Of a stretch of DNA of 64,000 bases, positions 52,686 through 61,694 are shown piece after piece. The stretch spans positions 204,268 to 268,267 of the forward strand of contig NZ_AP018316.1 of NCBI RefSeq assembly GCF_002368115.1, written 5' to 3'. The notes below the pieces were generated by a model that was not told the DNA's origin, made no database searches, and saw only the letters and a list, made by a program, of their open reading frames with translations. Within the stretch, counting starts at the first letter, position 1. Every line of letters starts with the position of its first letter. The translations under genes and the position numbers were made by a program. Source of the stretch: Dolichospermum compactum NIES-806 (GTDB taxonomy: Bacteria > Cyanobacteriota > Cyanobacteriia > Cyanobacteriales > Nostocaceae).

Positions 52686-54155
52686 ATGGCTTTTAATTGG
52701 TTTCGTCGTCCAAATAATGAATCTGCTGATACTCCTGAAACTCAAAATCAGAAGGAAACACCCGCAGTAGAAGCAACTGAAACAGCAACAACCGGACCAG
52801 ATACGGCGGACTTGTTGGCTTTTGCTAAGGCTGCTTATAAAAATATTCAAGAAAAACAACAAATAGAACCAGAATCATCTGTAGCTGTTGAAGAAAATCC
52901 TGTTACTGAAGAAATAGGAGAAACTGAAGCAGAAGCAGAAACTGCACCGATAGAAGTAGATGAAAATATAGTAGAAATTACTGAAGATGTTGTCAGTGAA
53001 CTAGAAACAGCTAATTTATCTTTTTTAGAACGGGCTGCGGCGGAAAGAAAAGCTAAACAAGAGAAATTAATTGCTAGTGCGATAGAAACAGAAATTCCAG
53101 AAACACCAACAACCCCAACAGAAACAGAAGTCGAGATTCCAGAACTTGTATTTGATGATGGATTTAAGTGGTCAGCCAAGGTTTTAGCCGCCCAAGGGAG
53201 AAAAGCCGAAGATATTTCTCTAGAAGAAATTACTTGGTTGAAAAAACTCCGTCAAGGTTTGGATAAAACCCGACGGAATATTCTCAACCAACTCAAAGCA
53301 ATTGTTGGTCAAGGACCTCTTAACCAAGCGGCTGTAAATGAAATTGAATCATTACTTCTCCAGGCAGATGTGGGTGTAGAGGCAACAGATTATATTATTG
53401 CTGCGCTCCAGAAAAAAATACTGACAGAAGTTACTCCACCGGAACAAGCGATCGCTTATCTGAAAGAAATTCTCAGAGGTATGCTAGATGCACCCTTGCA
53501 AAACCCAGACAAACCCAGCTTTGCACCCGAAAAAGATCAACTCACAATTTGGTTAATTACCGGAGTCAATGGCGCAGGAAAAACTACAACCATCGGTAAA
53601 ATTTCTCACCTAGCCCAAAAATCCGGTTATAAATGCCTAATTGGTGCAGCAGATACATTCCGGGCGGCAGCAGTGGAACAAGTCAAAGTTTGGGGAAATA
53701 GAAGCGGTGTCGAAGTTATCGCCAATCCTGGTAAAAACACAGATCCAGCAGCAGTGGTATTTGATGCGATCGCCGCTGCCCAATCCAGAGAAACTGAACT
53801 ACTATTAATAGATACCGCTGGGAGACTGCAAAATAAGAAAAACCTCATGGACGAACTGGGCAAAATTCGCAAAATCATAGATAAAAAAGCCCCTAATGCC
53901 CGGGTTGAATCCCTATTAGTTCTCGATTCCACCTTAGGACAAAATGGACTGCGACAAGCTGAAGTATTTTCCCAAGCAGCCCAACTCAGCGGCGTTGTTT
54001 TAACCAAATTAGACGGAACAGGTAAAGGCGGTGTAGCGATCGCTGTTGTCCAGCAACTAGGCTTACCTATCCGATTTATTGGCGCTGGTGAAGGAATTGA
54101 AGATTTGCGTCCATTTTCTAGTTACGAATTTGTAGAAGCATTACTAAGCGGTTGA
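52686..54155 (+). CDS. ftsY: Signal recognition particle receptor FtsY
   Basis: SRP-receptor GTPase that docks ribosomes to the membrane; 489 aa. Residues ~1-160 are an acidic Glu-rich region (A domain). The N domain spans ~165-270 (LRQGLDKTRRNILNQLKAIVGQG). The G domain has GVNGAGKTTTIGKISHLA (~296-313), DTFRAAAVEQVKVW, LIDTAGRLQNKKNLMDEL and LTKLDGTGKGG. GIEDLRPFSSYEFVEALL is the C-terminal family end. The ATG at 52686 is preceded by repeats. Third gene after DUF502 and nusB. Confidence 0.95.
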   Translation: MAFNWFRRPNNESADTPETQNQKETPAVEATETATTGPDTADLLAFAKAAYKNIQEKQQIEPESSVAVEENPVTEEIGETEAEAETAPIEVDENIVEITEDVVSELETANLSFLERAAAERKAKQEKLIASAIETEIPETPTTPTETEVEIPELVFDDGFKWSAKVLAAQGRKAEDISLEEITWLKKLRQGLDKTRRNILNQLKAIVGQGPLNQAAVNEIESLLLQADVGVEATDYIIAALQKKILTEVTPPEQAIAYLKEILRGMLDAPLQNPDKPSFAPEKDQLTIWLITGVNGAGKTTTIGKISHLAQKSGYKCLIGAADTFRAAAVEQVKVWGNRSGVEVIANPGKNTDPAAVVFDAIAAAQSRETELLLIDTAGRLQNKKNLMDELGKIRKIIDKKAPNARVESLLVLDSTLGQNGLRQAEVFSQAAQLSGVVLTKLDGTGKGGVAIAVVQQLGLPIRFIGAGEGIEDLRPFSSYEFVEALLSG

Positions 54156-54633
54156 TACCGCCATCAAAAAAGCGATCATAAATAGGGTTTGCACCAAAAA
54201 GTTATCTGTGAGGGCTAGAAGTATGGCTAACGCCACGCTGCGCTATCAGGAGTATGTCCAGGTATCCTTACATCTTCTGATAATCTAGCAAGATTTAAAC
54301 CATAGCTGCTAATTTTCTAGCAATGCAGTCAGACAGATAAGTTTTTTCAATCTCTCTTTTTCAAAAAAATCACATTTCTATGTTTGTTGAGAATATACTC
54401 GGTTGATTCTCAAGATTATTGAGAATGTAATCAATAAGCTAACGATTTTACTAGGGTATTGACATCTGGAAATTTTATGCTATTGTCAAGGTATATAATC
54501 TGGAAGTTTTCATATCTAAAAATTAGCGTTGCGGAAGGAACTTTAGCTTTATTCAACAAGCCTAATTAGGGTTTGCTGAAAAAACGTAAATAAATCAAAG
54601 GTATAATCTGAGTCACATCTACGGAATGTGGGT
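54156..54633. other. Intergenic region between ftsY and lnt with dispersed repeat words
   Basis: No gene seen. ATAAATAGGGTTTGC occurs at about 54180 and TTAGGGTTTGCTGAAAA at about 54566; a like string (AAATAGGGTTTGCTGAAAA) is at 3323-3341. GGCTAACGCCACGCTGCGC (54224-54242) matches the motif near 5514. These may be ends of decayed insertion elements. lnt and ftsY converge here. Confidence 0.5.
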
Positions 54634-56190
54634 TTAAATAGGGCTTGATCGGAATATCCCACTCAAAGCACTCAGAACCAACAATAAAGGAGTTAACCAA
54701 TCACCCCAACGCACATATAAAGTCCGAGTTTGACGGGGATAAATAGTTTCTGAATGGGTTTGATAGGTATTATAAGCCGATTTCCAGAGAGTTTGCCCAT
54801 GTGGATTAATAAATGCCGAATAGCCTGTATTTGTTGCCCTTACAGCCCATCTATCGGTTTCAATTGCCCGCATGATATCCTGGGCATGATGTTGATCTGC
54901 CATTGCAGCAGTATAATGAGCATCATTAGAAGAACTGAGGATAAATTTCCCACCCATAGAAGCTTGATAACGGAAATTTTCCGCAAAAGCAGATTCATAA
55001 CAAATACCAATAATTACCCTACCAAAAGGAGTATCAAAAATTTGATTAGCTTTACCCGGAACTTGGTGTGCTTCTAGTGGTGATAACCGTTGAATAATCC
55101 CCCCTAAAATATTTTCAAAAGGAATATATTCTCCTAATGGGACAAGTTTAGATTTATCGTAACGACTGGTAACTTCCCCATTACCAAGAACCGTAAATAA
55201 ACTATTTGTATAACTACTTCCTTGTTCACCAAAAGCACCTACCCAAGCTATGACACCCTGTTCTCGAATAGCTTCTAATAAAGGAGTTTGGGGTAAAGTC
55301 CGAGAAAAAATAGGGATAGCAGCTTCTGGGGTAAGAACAGCTTTGACACCTTGATTAGTTAAACTTAAATATCCTTCAGTGTAAGCTGTCATAGCCCGAC
55401 GTAAACCTTCAGGAAGAACCTTAATTTTATTAGGAATATTACCTTGAATTACACCAATTTTTAAAGCCGTATTCGCACCTTCCGTCAACGGTTGACTATA
55501 GAAAAGAAAACCAATTAAATGAGCCAAAATAAATAGAGAAAAAGCCGAATAAATAGCGATTCTTTCTTCCTTTGCGCCTCTGCGTCTCTGCGTGAGATAT
55601 TCCGCAATTAACCCATTAAAAGCCACAATCACCGCAGTCACAGTATTGGGTCCAGAAAGCTGTCCTAAATGGAGAATTACGAGATTTTGCGGTGATTGAG
55701 TATAAGCCAAAGAACTCCACCACAGAGGACCTGCACTCCAGAGGCTTTCTAAGCCACACCAAATTGCTGTACCAAGTAGAACACGCCACCAAGGATTTCC
55801 CCTATCTAAACGCACCATTAAAGCCGCCCAAACAGTCACTAAAATTCCCCCCCACAGGCTAATAAATGCCCAACAAAGGAGGGTAATAGTTAAACTAGGC
55901 AACCAAGGAACACCTAACCAATCCATAGGATGAATCCCTGTAATCCACGACAAGGCGACTCCGTGATAACCGATACCCCACAATAAGGCAAGGGGCAGGG
56001 GGCGGGGGGCAGGGGGATCTGTTTTGGATGTATATTTAATAACTAATAGCCACAAGGGAACAAGGGCAATCCAGGCTATAAACCATGCACCAATAGGGGC
56101 GACGGTTGTTCCCATGAATATGCCACTGAGAAAAAACAAAGTATAATATATAATGGTTTTGGAAATATGTTGGTGTCCGAGTTTTAGCAT
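54634..56190 (-). CDS. lnt: Apolipoprotein N-acyltransferase
   Basis: Adds the third acyl chain to lipoprotein N-terminal Cys in the inner membrane. 518 aa; the first ~230 residues hold six hydrophobic segments and the rest is a nitrilase-like domain. Catalytic triad candidates: Glu in VLTPEAAIPIF, Lys in YDKSKLVPLGEYIPFE and Cys in IGICYESAF. AMADQHHAQDIMRAIETDRWAVRATNTG follows as in the family. A short mononucleotide G-tract-like stretch (GGGGGCGGGGGGCAGG region, around 55990-56010) lies inside the coding sequence. It faces the methyltransferase pseudogene. Confidence 0.93.
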   Translation of the reverse strand: MLKLGHQHISKTIIYYTLFFLSGIFMGTTVAPIGAWFIAWIALVPLWLLVIKYTSKTDPPAPRPLPLALLWGIGYHGVALSWITGIHPMDWLGVPWLPSLTITLLCWAFISLWGGILVTVWAALMVRLDRGNPWWRVLLGTAIWCGLESLWSAGPLWWSSLAYTQSPQNLVILHLGQLSGPNTVTAVIVAFNGLIAEYLTQRRRGAKEERIAIYSAFSLFILAHLIGFLFYSQPLTEGANTALKIGVIQGNIPNKIKVLPEGLRRAMTAYTEGYLSLTNQGVKAVLTPEAAIPIFSRTLPQTPLLEAIREQGVIAWVGAFGEQGSSYTNSLFTVLGNGEVTSRYDKSKLVPLGEYIPFENILGGIIQRLSPLEAHQVPGKANQIFDTPFGRVIIGICYESAFAENFRYQASMGGKFILSSSNDAHYTAAMADQHHAQDIMRAIETDRWAVRATNTGYSAFINPHGQTLWKSAYNTYQTHSETIYPRQTRTLYVRWGDWLTPLLLVLSALSGIFRSSPI

Positions 56191-56336
56191 TCCCCAAAAA
56201 TGTTGAACTTGTGCAAATAAATTAAATAAGGCCGCGTGTTAAGCTGTCATCTGAAAGTTTCAGTTTTATTAATACAAAGATTATTGTAAAATGAAGCTGA
56301 TTAAAATAAGTAGCCATCATTAGGAAAGGATACTAT

Positions 56337-56685
56337 ATGAACACTCAGTATGTTCAATATGGATGTGGTCTTTCCTCACCTGATTCTTGGATTAACTTTG
56401 ATGCTTCTCCAAATCTTTGGCTTGAGAGATTACCTGTATTAGGTAGATTTTACTCAGGCACTAAAAGCCTAGAAGGTAAAATTGTCAGATCAAGATTTCC
56501 CAAAAATATTCGATACGGAGATATAATTAAGGGATTGCCAATAGAACCAAACTCTTGCTCAGGGGTTTATACAAATTCGTAAGGCTGATTTTAATGATTC
56601 AAGAGATCCTGTATTTGCTGATGTTGAAGATCAAAGTAGGTTTATTGATGCTGTTGCCATTGAATGTATGAAACCAAACGATTAA
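56337..56685 (+). pseudogene. Methyltransferase-like pseudogene with internal deletion
   Basis: The first 81 codons read like the N-terminus of a class I methyltransferase (VQYGCGLSSPDSWINFDASP, NIRYGDIIKGLPIEPNSCSGVY). The frame then stops at 56580-56582. From about 56570 another frame reads the end of the same type of protein: IRKADFNDSRDPVFADVEDQ, SRFIDAVAIECMKPND, stop at 56683. The middle (SAM-binding follow-up and beyond, perhaps 120-150 codons) is missing. So the gene lost its centre and shifted frame. A hairpin repeat follows. Paralogues of this kind often lie by glycosyltransferases. Confidence 0.75.
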
Positions 56686-56720
56686 TAATTCACAAATTTA
56701 AGAGCTATACTAGAAGAATT

Positions 56721-56755
56721 AAGATCCCCGACTTCTCTAAGAAGTCGGGGATCTT
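56721..56755. terminator. 16 bp perfect hairpin before the gyrA 3' end
   Basis: AAGATCCCCGACTTCT, a CTA loop, then AGAAGTCGGGGATCTT. A near copy of 25958-25990. It lies 17 bases from the gyrA stop (minus strand), so it may terminate gyrA. Confidence 0.65.
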
Positions 56756-56771
56756 GTTAATTGTTAATTGT

Positions 56772-59396
56772 CTATTCTGCTTCTTCTAGTTCTCCTGTAT
56801 CTCCTGTGTCAGGGGGAACAACAGCAACTCCAGTAATGGCATCATCTTCGTCTAGACGCTGCACTTTAACTCCAGTAGCTGATCTTGATTGAATAGAAAT
56901 GGCATTGACGGCTTGACGAATAATGATACCACGATTGGTGGCCATCATGATTTCGTCGTCGCTGTTAACAATTCGCAAGGTGGCTAATTTGTCTTTGGTT
57001 TTGCGATTTTTGAATTTGGTAGCCATTAAACCCTGTCCAGCGCGGTTTTGCAGTCGGAATTGGGAAACGGGAACGCGCTTGCCATAACCGCCCATAGTAA
57101 TGACTAATACCCAGGGTCCAATACTGTTGGTGTTAGTGACTTCTACGATTTCTTCGCTATTTTCGATGTCGGCGGTTTCTACGGTTTCTTCGCTATTTTC
57201 GATTTCTACAGTTTCTTCAATGTCCCCTTCTATGACAGTATCCAAGGTATCGAGAACAGCGGCTGGTAAAATATCCATGCCGATGAGTTCGTCTTTGTTT
57301 TTGAGTTTCATGGATTTTACACCACGAGTGGCTCTCCCCAGGGGACGCAGTTGATCATGGGTGCAGCGGAAGTGAATAGCCATACCTTGACGTGAGCCGA
57401 TAATTATGCTGTCTTCAACTCTGGCTCTTCTGACCCAGCGCAGTTGGTCACCTTCTTCTAAGGATATGGCAATTAATCCGTTGGCGCGAATGTGGCTAAA
57501 TGCTTCGAGGACGGTTTTTTTGATGTTACCGCCTTTGGTGAGCATGACGAGATACTCTTCGCTGCTAAATTCGTCTACGGGGACAATGGAGGTGATTTTT
57601 TCTTCTTTGGGTATGGGCAACATTTGCACTATGGGTGTACCGCGACTGGTGCGAGAACTCACAGGAATTTGATATGCTCTTAGGCAATAAACGACTCCGC
57701 GATCGCTAAAGAATAAAATACTATCATGGTCGCAGCAGGTTAAAAAATGCTCGATGGTATCATCATCTTTGACTTTTGCCCCGGCTTTGCCTCTGGTGGC
57801 CCGGCTTTGGGATTCAAAGGTGTTGACGGGCATCCGTTTGATGTAACCTTGTTCTGTCACCAGAATAATCGCCTTTTCATTGGCAATTAAGTCAATATCA
57901 TCTATGTCTCCTTCCCCATGAGTAATTACTGTCCGTCGGGGTGTGGCAAAGCTGGTTTTAATTTGGATGATTTCCGTTTCAATGATTTCTAGCACCCGTT
58001 CCCGTCTGGCTAAAATATCCTCTAAGTCGCTAATTTTAACTTGTAAATCGTCGTGTTCCAGGCGGATTTTATCGGCTTCTAGGGCTGTTAGTCGGCGTAG
58101 TTGCATTTGCAAAATTGCGTCTGCTTGCACTTCCGACAGTCCATAGGTGGTGATTAATTCCCCTTTGGCTGTGGGTGCGTCTGGTGCATGACGAATTAGA
58201 ACAATAATTGCATCTAATCGTGACAGGGCAATTAATAAGCCTTGCAATAGGTGATCTCGTTCCTGGGCTTTCCTGAGTTCGTAGCGAGTCCGGCGTTCAA
58301 TGGAGAGAATGCGGAAATCTAGGAAGACGCTGAGGAAACGTTTGAGGTTGAGGGTGTGGGGTTCACTGTTGACTAATGCCAACATATTTGCCCCAAAGTT
58401 AGACTGTAAAGGGGTTTGTTTATAAAGGTTGTTTAAAACAACGCGGGGATAGGCATCACGTTTTAATTCTATGACAATTCTCATCCCGTCGCGATCGCTC
58501 TCGTCCCGGATATCGGAAATACCATCAATGCGTTTATCATTCACCAACTCGGCAATTTTTTCGATTAATGCCGCTTTGTTGGTTTGGTAAGGCAATTCGG
58601 TAATGATGATTGCTTCCCGTTCTGGACGGTTGCGTTGGGTCAGGGTTTCAATATTCGCCACACCCCGCATGGTAATTGAACCGCGTCCAGTGGTGTAAGC
58701 TTCTTTAATCCCACTGACTCCCAATATCTGCGCTCCGGTGGGGAAATCGGGACCGTGAATATACTGCATTAACTGCATATCAGTTATTTCGGGATTGTGA
58801 ATTAGGGCTACTAATCCATCAATCAATTCTCCCAAGTTATGTGGGGGAATATTTGTCGCCATTCCCACAGCAATTCCCGAAGAACCATTTAACAGCAGTT
58901 GGGGAATGCGGGAGGGTAAAACTGTGGGTTCTTGTTGAGAACCATCGAAGTTATCGGCAAAGTCTACGGTTTCGGCTTCAATATCTTGGAGGAGGGCAAC
59001 ACTGGTTAAGGCGTGCAAGCGACATTCTGTGTACCGCATTGCCGCTGGTGGATCATTGTCTACTGAACCAAAGTTACCATGTCCACTGATGAGAGGCGAT
59101 CGCATGGAAAAATCCTGCGCCATCCGCACCAGGGCATCATACACTGCCGTGTCACCGTGAGGGTGATATTTACCCAACACTTCCCCGACCACACGGGCGC
59201 ATTTCCTGAAAGGGCGATCATGTAGTAAACCCAGTTCGTGCATGGCATAGAGGATGCGACGATGCACAGGTTTGAGTCCATCCCTAGCATCTGGCAGCGC
59301 CCGACCTACAATGACGCTCATGGCGTATTCTAGATAAGACCGCGACATTTCACCTCGCAAATCCGTCGGGATAATCCTCTCCTGTGAGGTTGTCAT
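56772..59396 (-). CDS. gyrA: DNA gyrase subunit A
   Basis: DNA-cleaving subunit of gyrase, 874 aa. The N-terminus SRSYLEYAMSVIVGRALPDARDGLKPVHRRILYAM and GKYHPHGDTAVYDALVRMAQ are standard. The active Tyr is in AAMRYTECRLH (near residue 121). The C-terminal pinwheel has a degenerate GyrA box around SQSRATRGKAGAK and further beta repeats. An acidic insertion of ~30 residues in the C-terminal domain is made of two IENSEE copies, encoded by a 33 bp direct repeat. ParC is the alternative; length and box favour GyrA. Confidence 0.93.
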   Translation of the reverse strand: MTTSQERIIPTDLRGEMSRSYLEYAMSVIVGRALPDARDGLKPVHRRILYAMHELGLLHDRPFRKCARVVGEVLGKYHPHGDTAVYDALVRMAQDFSMRSPLISGHGNFGSVDNDPPAAMRYTECRLHALTSVALLQDIEAETVDFADNFDGSQQEPTVLPSRIPQLLLNGSSGIAVGMATNIPPHNLGELIDGLVALIHNPEITDMQLMQYIHGPDFPTGAQILGVSGIKEAYTTGRGSITMRGVANIETLTQRNRPEREAIIITELPYQTNKAALIEKIAELVNDKRIDGISDIRDESDRDGMRIVIELKRDAYPRVVLNNLYKQTPLQSNFGANMLALVNSEPHTLNLKRFLSVFLDFRILSIERRTRYELRKAQERDHLLQGLLIALSRLDAIIVLIRHAPDAPTAKGELITTYGLSEVQADAILQMQLRRLTALEADKIRLEHDDLQVKISDLEDILARRERVLEIIETEIIQIKTSFATPRRTVITHGEGDIDDIDLIANEKAIILVTEQGYIKRMPVNTFESQSRATRGKAGAKVKDDDTIEHFLTCCDHDSILFFSDRGVVYCLRAYQIPVSSRTSRGTPIVQMLPIPKEEKITSIVPVDEFSSEEYLVMLTKGGNIKKTVLEAFSHIRANGLIAISLEEGDQLRWVRRARVEDSIIIGSRQGMAIHFRCTHDQLRPLGRATRGVKSMKLKNKDELIGMDILPAAVLDTLDTVIEGDIEETVEIENSEETVETADIENSEEIVEVTNTNSIGPWVLVITMGGYGKRVPVSQFRLQNRAGQGLMATKFKNRKTKDKLATLRIVNSDDEIMMATNRGIIIRQAVNAISIQSRSATGVKVQRLDEDDAITGVAVVPPDTGDTGELEEAE

Positions 59397-59766
59397 AAAC
59401 TCGAAAACTCCAAAAAAATGTAGATTTTAGGCTTCAACTTGACAAAAGACAAAATTATGTCAAATTAACTTTGAATAGTTGTCATATTTTGCTATAATTC
59501 TAACATATTCTCACCCAATTCACACAAATACTATCCAATCTGTCCAAGTAGTCAATTTACAACTTACATAAACAGACTAAATAATTGCCGACAATCTCCA
59601 AATCTAATTGATTATTTGCATCTAAAAACAACTTATCTAAATAAAAATATCCAGAATATTTTATAGATGCACTCTTAAGAAATCAACTTTAAAATCTGAT
59701 GGCAATCATCGGCAAATTATGCCATTTTGCAGTCAATACCACCCCAAAAGTTAGATATTGGATGAG
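59397..59766. other. AT-rich region upstream of gyrA
   Basis: No gene seen. TTGACAAAAGACAAAATTATG (59440-59459 and on) resembles, in reverse, the TTGTCTTTTG words of the 36-39 kb operators, but the arms are spaced differently. Otherwise A/T-rich with no clear structure. Confidence 0.45.
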
Positions 59767-60477
59767 TTAATTATCATAGGACATTTTATCCAAGAAAATC
59801 TTAGTCGTACTATCTTCCACTCTCGTATAAATATAGGTTTCCGGCTCTTTGATTTTTTGAGTTTTAAATATCTTTTCGGCACGTTCCCACAAATCTGCAT
59901 CCTCGCCATAGGGAATATTATTAAATCCCTTTAATTCAAAAAACATCGGTCTTTTTCCAAAAAATGTAGCGCCGACAACGCATTCTCTAATATTAATTGT
60001 TTGATCAGGTTGAAAATAATCAGGAACAGAAAATTCCTCCTCAATTTCACATCCACCTTCAATCAAATCAATCTCTGGATTAGCTTGCATAAATTCCAGC
60101 CGCGATTCTAGATGATGGGGTTTATAGGTATCGTCACTGTCAATAAACGTGATATAGTTACCAAAAGATGCTTGAATACCCGCATTTCTGGCGTAAGCGG
60201 CTTTCCGATTTTGATGTTTAAGATAACGAACATGGTTAAATTTTTGTAAGTAACCATTGACAATTTCAAAAGTATGATCTTGGCTACCATCATCAACTAC
60301 AATTAATTCAAAATCCTGAAAAGTTTGTTGAAGTACACTATTTATGCAATCTTTTAAATATTTTGCTCGATTGTAGGTACATAAAATAATCGAGATTGTC
60401 GGCTTAGGGTCAAAATTTATACTAGGCATTTTTTTGAGGTTGAACAAAAGTTCCTTGAAATTAGGTATAACTCGCAT
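59767..60477 (-). CDS. Family 2 glycosyltransferase
   Basis: A 236 aa GT-A fold enzyme. The nucleotide-binding start is ISIILCTYNRAKYLKDCINSVLQQTFQDFELIVVDDGSQD and the metal-binding DxD-type motif is TFIDSDDT. ARNAGIQASFGNY lies between. No membrane segments. Sugar donor and acceptor are unknown; such enzymes work on surface polysaccharides. ATG 60477 is the first start; ATG 60429 (MPSINFDPKPTISII) is an alternative closer to the conserved fold. Divergent from another GT2 gene at 60539, which shares the fold but not close sequence. Confidence 0.88.
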   Translation of the reverse strand: MRVIPNFKELLFNLKKMPSINFDPKPTISIILCTYNRAKYLKDCINSVLQQTFQDFELIVVDDGSQDHTFEIVNGYLQKFNHVRYLKHQNRKAAYARNAGIQASFGNYITFIDSDDTYKPHHLESRLEFMQANPEIDLIEGGCEIEEEFSVPDYFQPDQTINIRECVVGATFFGKRPMFFELKGFNNIPYGEDADLWERAEKIFKTQKIKEPETYIYTRVEDSTTKIFLDKMSYDN

Positions 60478-60538
60478 ATTATACGTTATTTATGGATTAC
60501 TATAAAAATCACCCATTTGTTCAAAATCATTAAATATT

Positions 60539-61579
60539 ATGAATCAAAATCAGCTTATTCAACAAGAGTTAAATCCTAAAATCACAGTTGTTATGCCAGT
60601 GTATAATGGCGAAAAATATCTTGATACAGCAATCAAGAGTATTTTAAATCAAACGTTTACGAATTTTGAACTTGTAATTGTAGATGATGCTTCAACAGAT
60701 AGCAGCGTAAAAATTATAAATTCCTATGAAGACAAACGCATCAAATTAATTAAAAACAATGTAAATCTGGGGATACCAACAACTAGAAATAAATGTTTGC
60801 AAGCATCATCAGGTGAATACATTGCTGTTTTAGATTGCGATGACTATGCTTATCCATCAAGATTAGCAGAACAATTTGAGTTTATGGAAAATAACCCAGA
60901 CTTTGGTATGGTTGGGTCTTGGGTTGAATTAATGGATGATCAGGATAATTTGACGGGTGAAGTATGGAATGAGGAAGAACCCGATCAAAAAATTCCTTGT
61001 CGGCTGTTATTCCATAACTATTTTGCTCATTCAGCAGTTTTGATGAGAAGAAGTGCAATCAACGCAGTTAAGATAAATGGAGAGGTTTACAGAAAAGATT
61101 ATCCAAATGCTCAAGATTATGATCTATGGGTAAGAATATCCAAAAAATTCAAAGTTTGGAATATTCCCAAAGTGTTAATTAAATATCGTGTACATTCTCA
61201 TTGTATAAGTCTAAAAGCCGCAAATTTAGTTGAAAAATTGACCTGTAAAATACTTACTGCTCAAATCAATGATTTAGGTATTCAACCCACTGATAAAGAA
61301 TTAGCATTACATAGACAAATAGGATCATATAATCCCCAAAAAATTGATACATCTATAGAGTACATGAAAGAAGTAGCAAATTGGTTGACAATACTCAGAA
61401 ATGCTAATCATAAAACAGGTTTATACAATCATCATGATTTTAATCAAGTTCTCGCAGATTTACAGTTATTTATGTTTTGTCATTGTCTTACAGCAAATTG
61501 TCATCAAACCTGGAACAAGAACCCCACCCCCAACCCCCTCCCCGCAAGCGATGAGGGGGCTAGGATGTACCTTATATGA
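60539..61579 (+). CDS. Family 2 glycosyltransferase whose C-terminus is encoded by a MITE
   Basis: A 346 aa enzyme. Core: ITVVMPVYNGEKYLDTAIKSILNQTFTNFELVIVDDASTD, GIPTTRNKCLQASSGEYIAVLDCDDYAYPSRLAEQFEFME, and later PNAQDYDLWVRISKKF. Residues about 320-346 (from NCHQTWNKNPTPNPLP) are read from the 112 bp repeat element at 61489-61600. The original 3' end of the gene has thus been replaced or cut, and the protein may be slightly truncated. Catalytic parts are intact. Divergent from the 60477 gene. Confidence 0.85.
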   Translation: MNQNQLIQQELNPKITVVMPVYNGEKYLDTAIKSILNQTFTNFELVIVDDASTDSSVKIINSYEDKRIKLIKNNVNLGIPTTRNKCLQASSGEYIAVLDCDDYAYPSRLAEQFEFMENNPDFGMVGSWVELMDDQDNLTGEVWNEEEPDQKIPCRLLFHNYFAHSAVLMRRSAINAVKINGEVYRKDYPNAQDYDLWVRISKKFKVWNIPKVLIKYRVHSHCISLKAANLVEKLTCKILTAQINDLGIQPTDKELALHRQIGSYNPQKIDTSIEYMKEVANWLTILRNANHKTGLYNHHDFNQVLADLQLFMFCHCLTANCHQTWNKNPTPNPLPASDEGARMYLI

Positions 61580-61600
61580 TTGGAAATCGCTGTAAACAAC
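61489..61600. mobile_element. 112 bp MITE-like element, copy 2 (overlaps glycosyltransferase 3' end)
   Basis: Same element as 16447-16558, same orientation, two mismatches by eye (C for T at 61494 and G for A at 61563). It covers the last 27 codons and the stop of the glycosyltransferase gene. Ends TTACAGCAAATT and, reverse-complemented, TTTACAGCGATTT form imperfect inverted repeats. Confidence 0.8.
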
Positions 61601-61694
61601 GAGAAATAGAATTACACAGATGAGAATTAATTAGCAAAAAGGGGAACAAGGAACAGAAAAGTAAAAGTCTAGCAGTCATCCATTCTTATTATAT

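Noticed and set aside
59440..59470. TTGACAAAAGACAA region before gyrA as another copy of the shared operator
   Set aside because: The dyad spacing differs (6 against 3 bases) and the gene has no link to metal or respiration; probably chance in AT-rich DNA.
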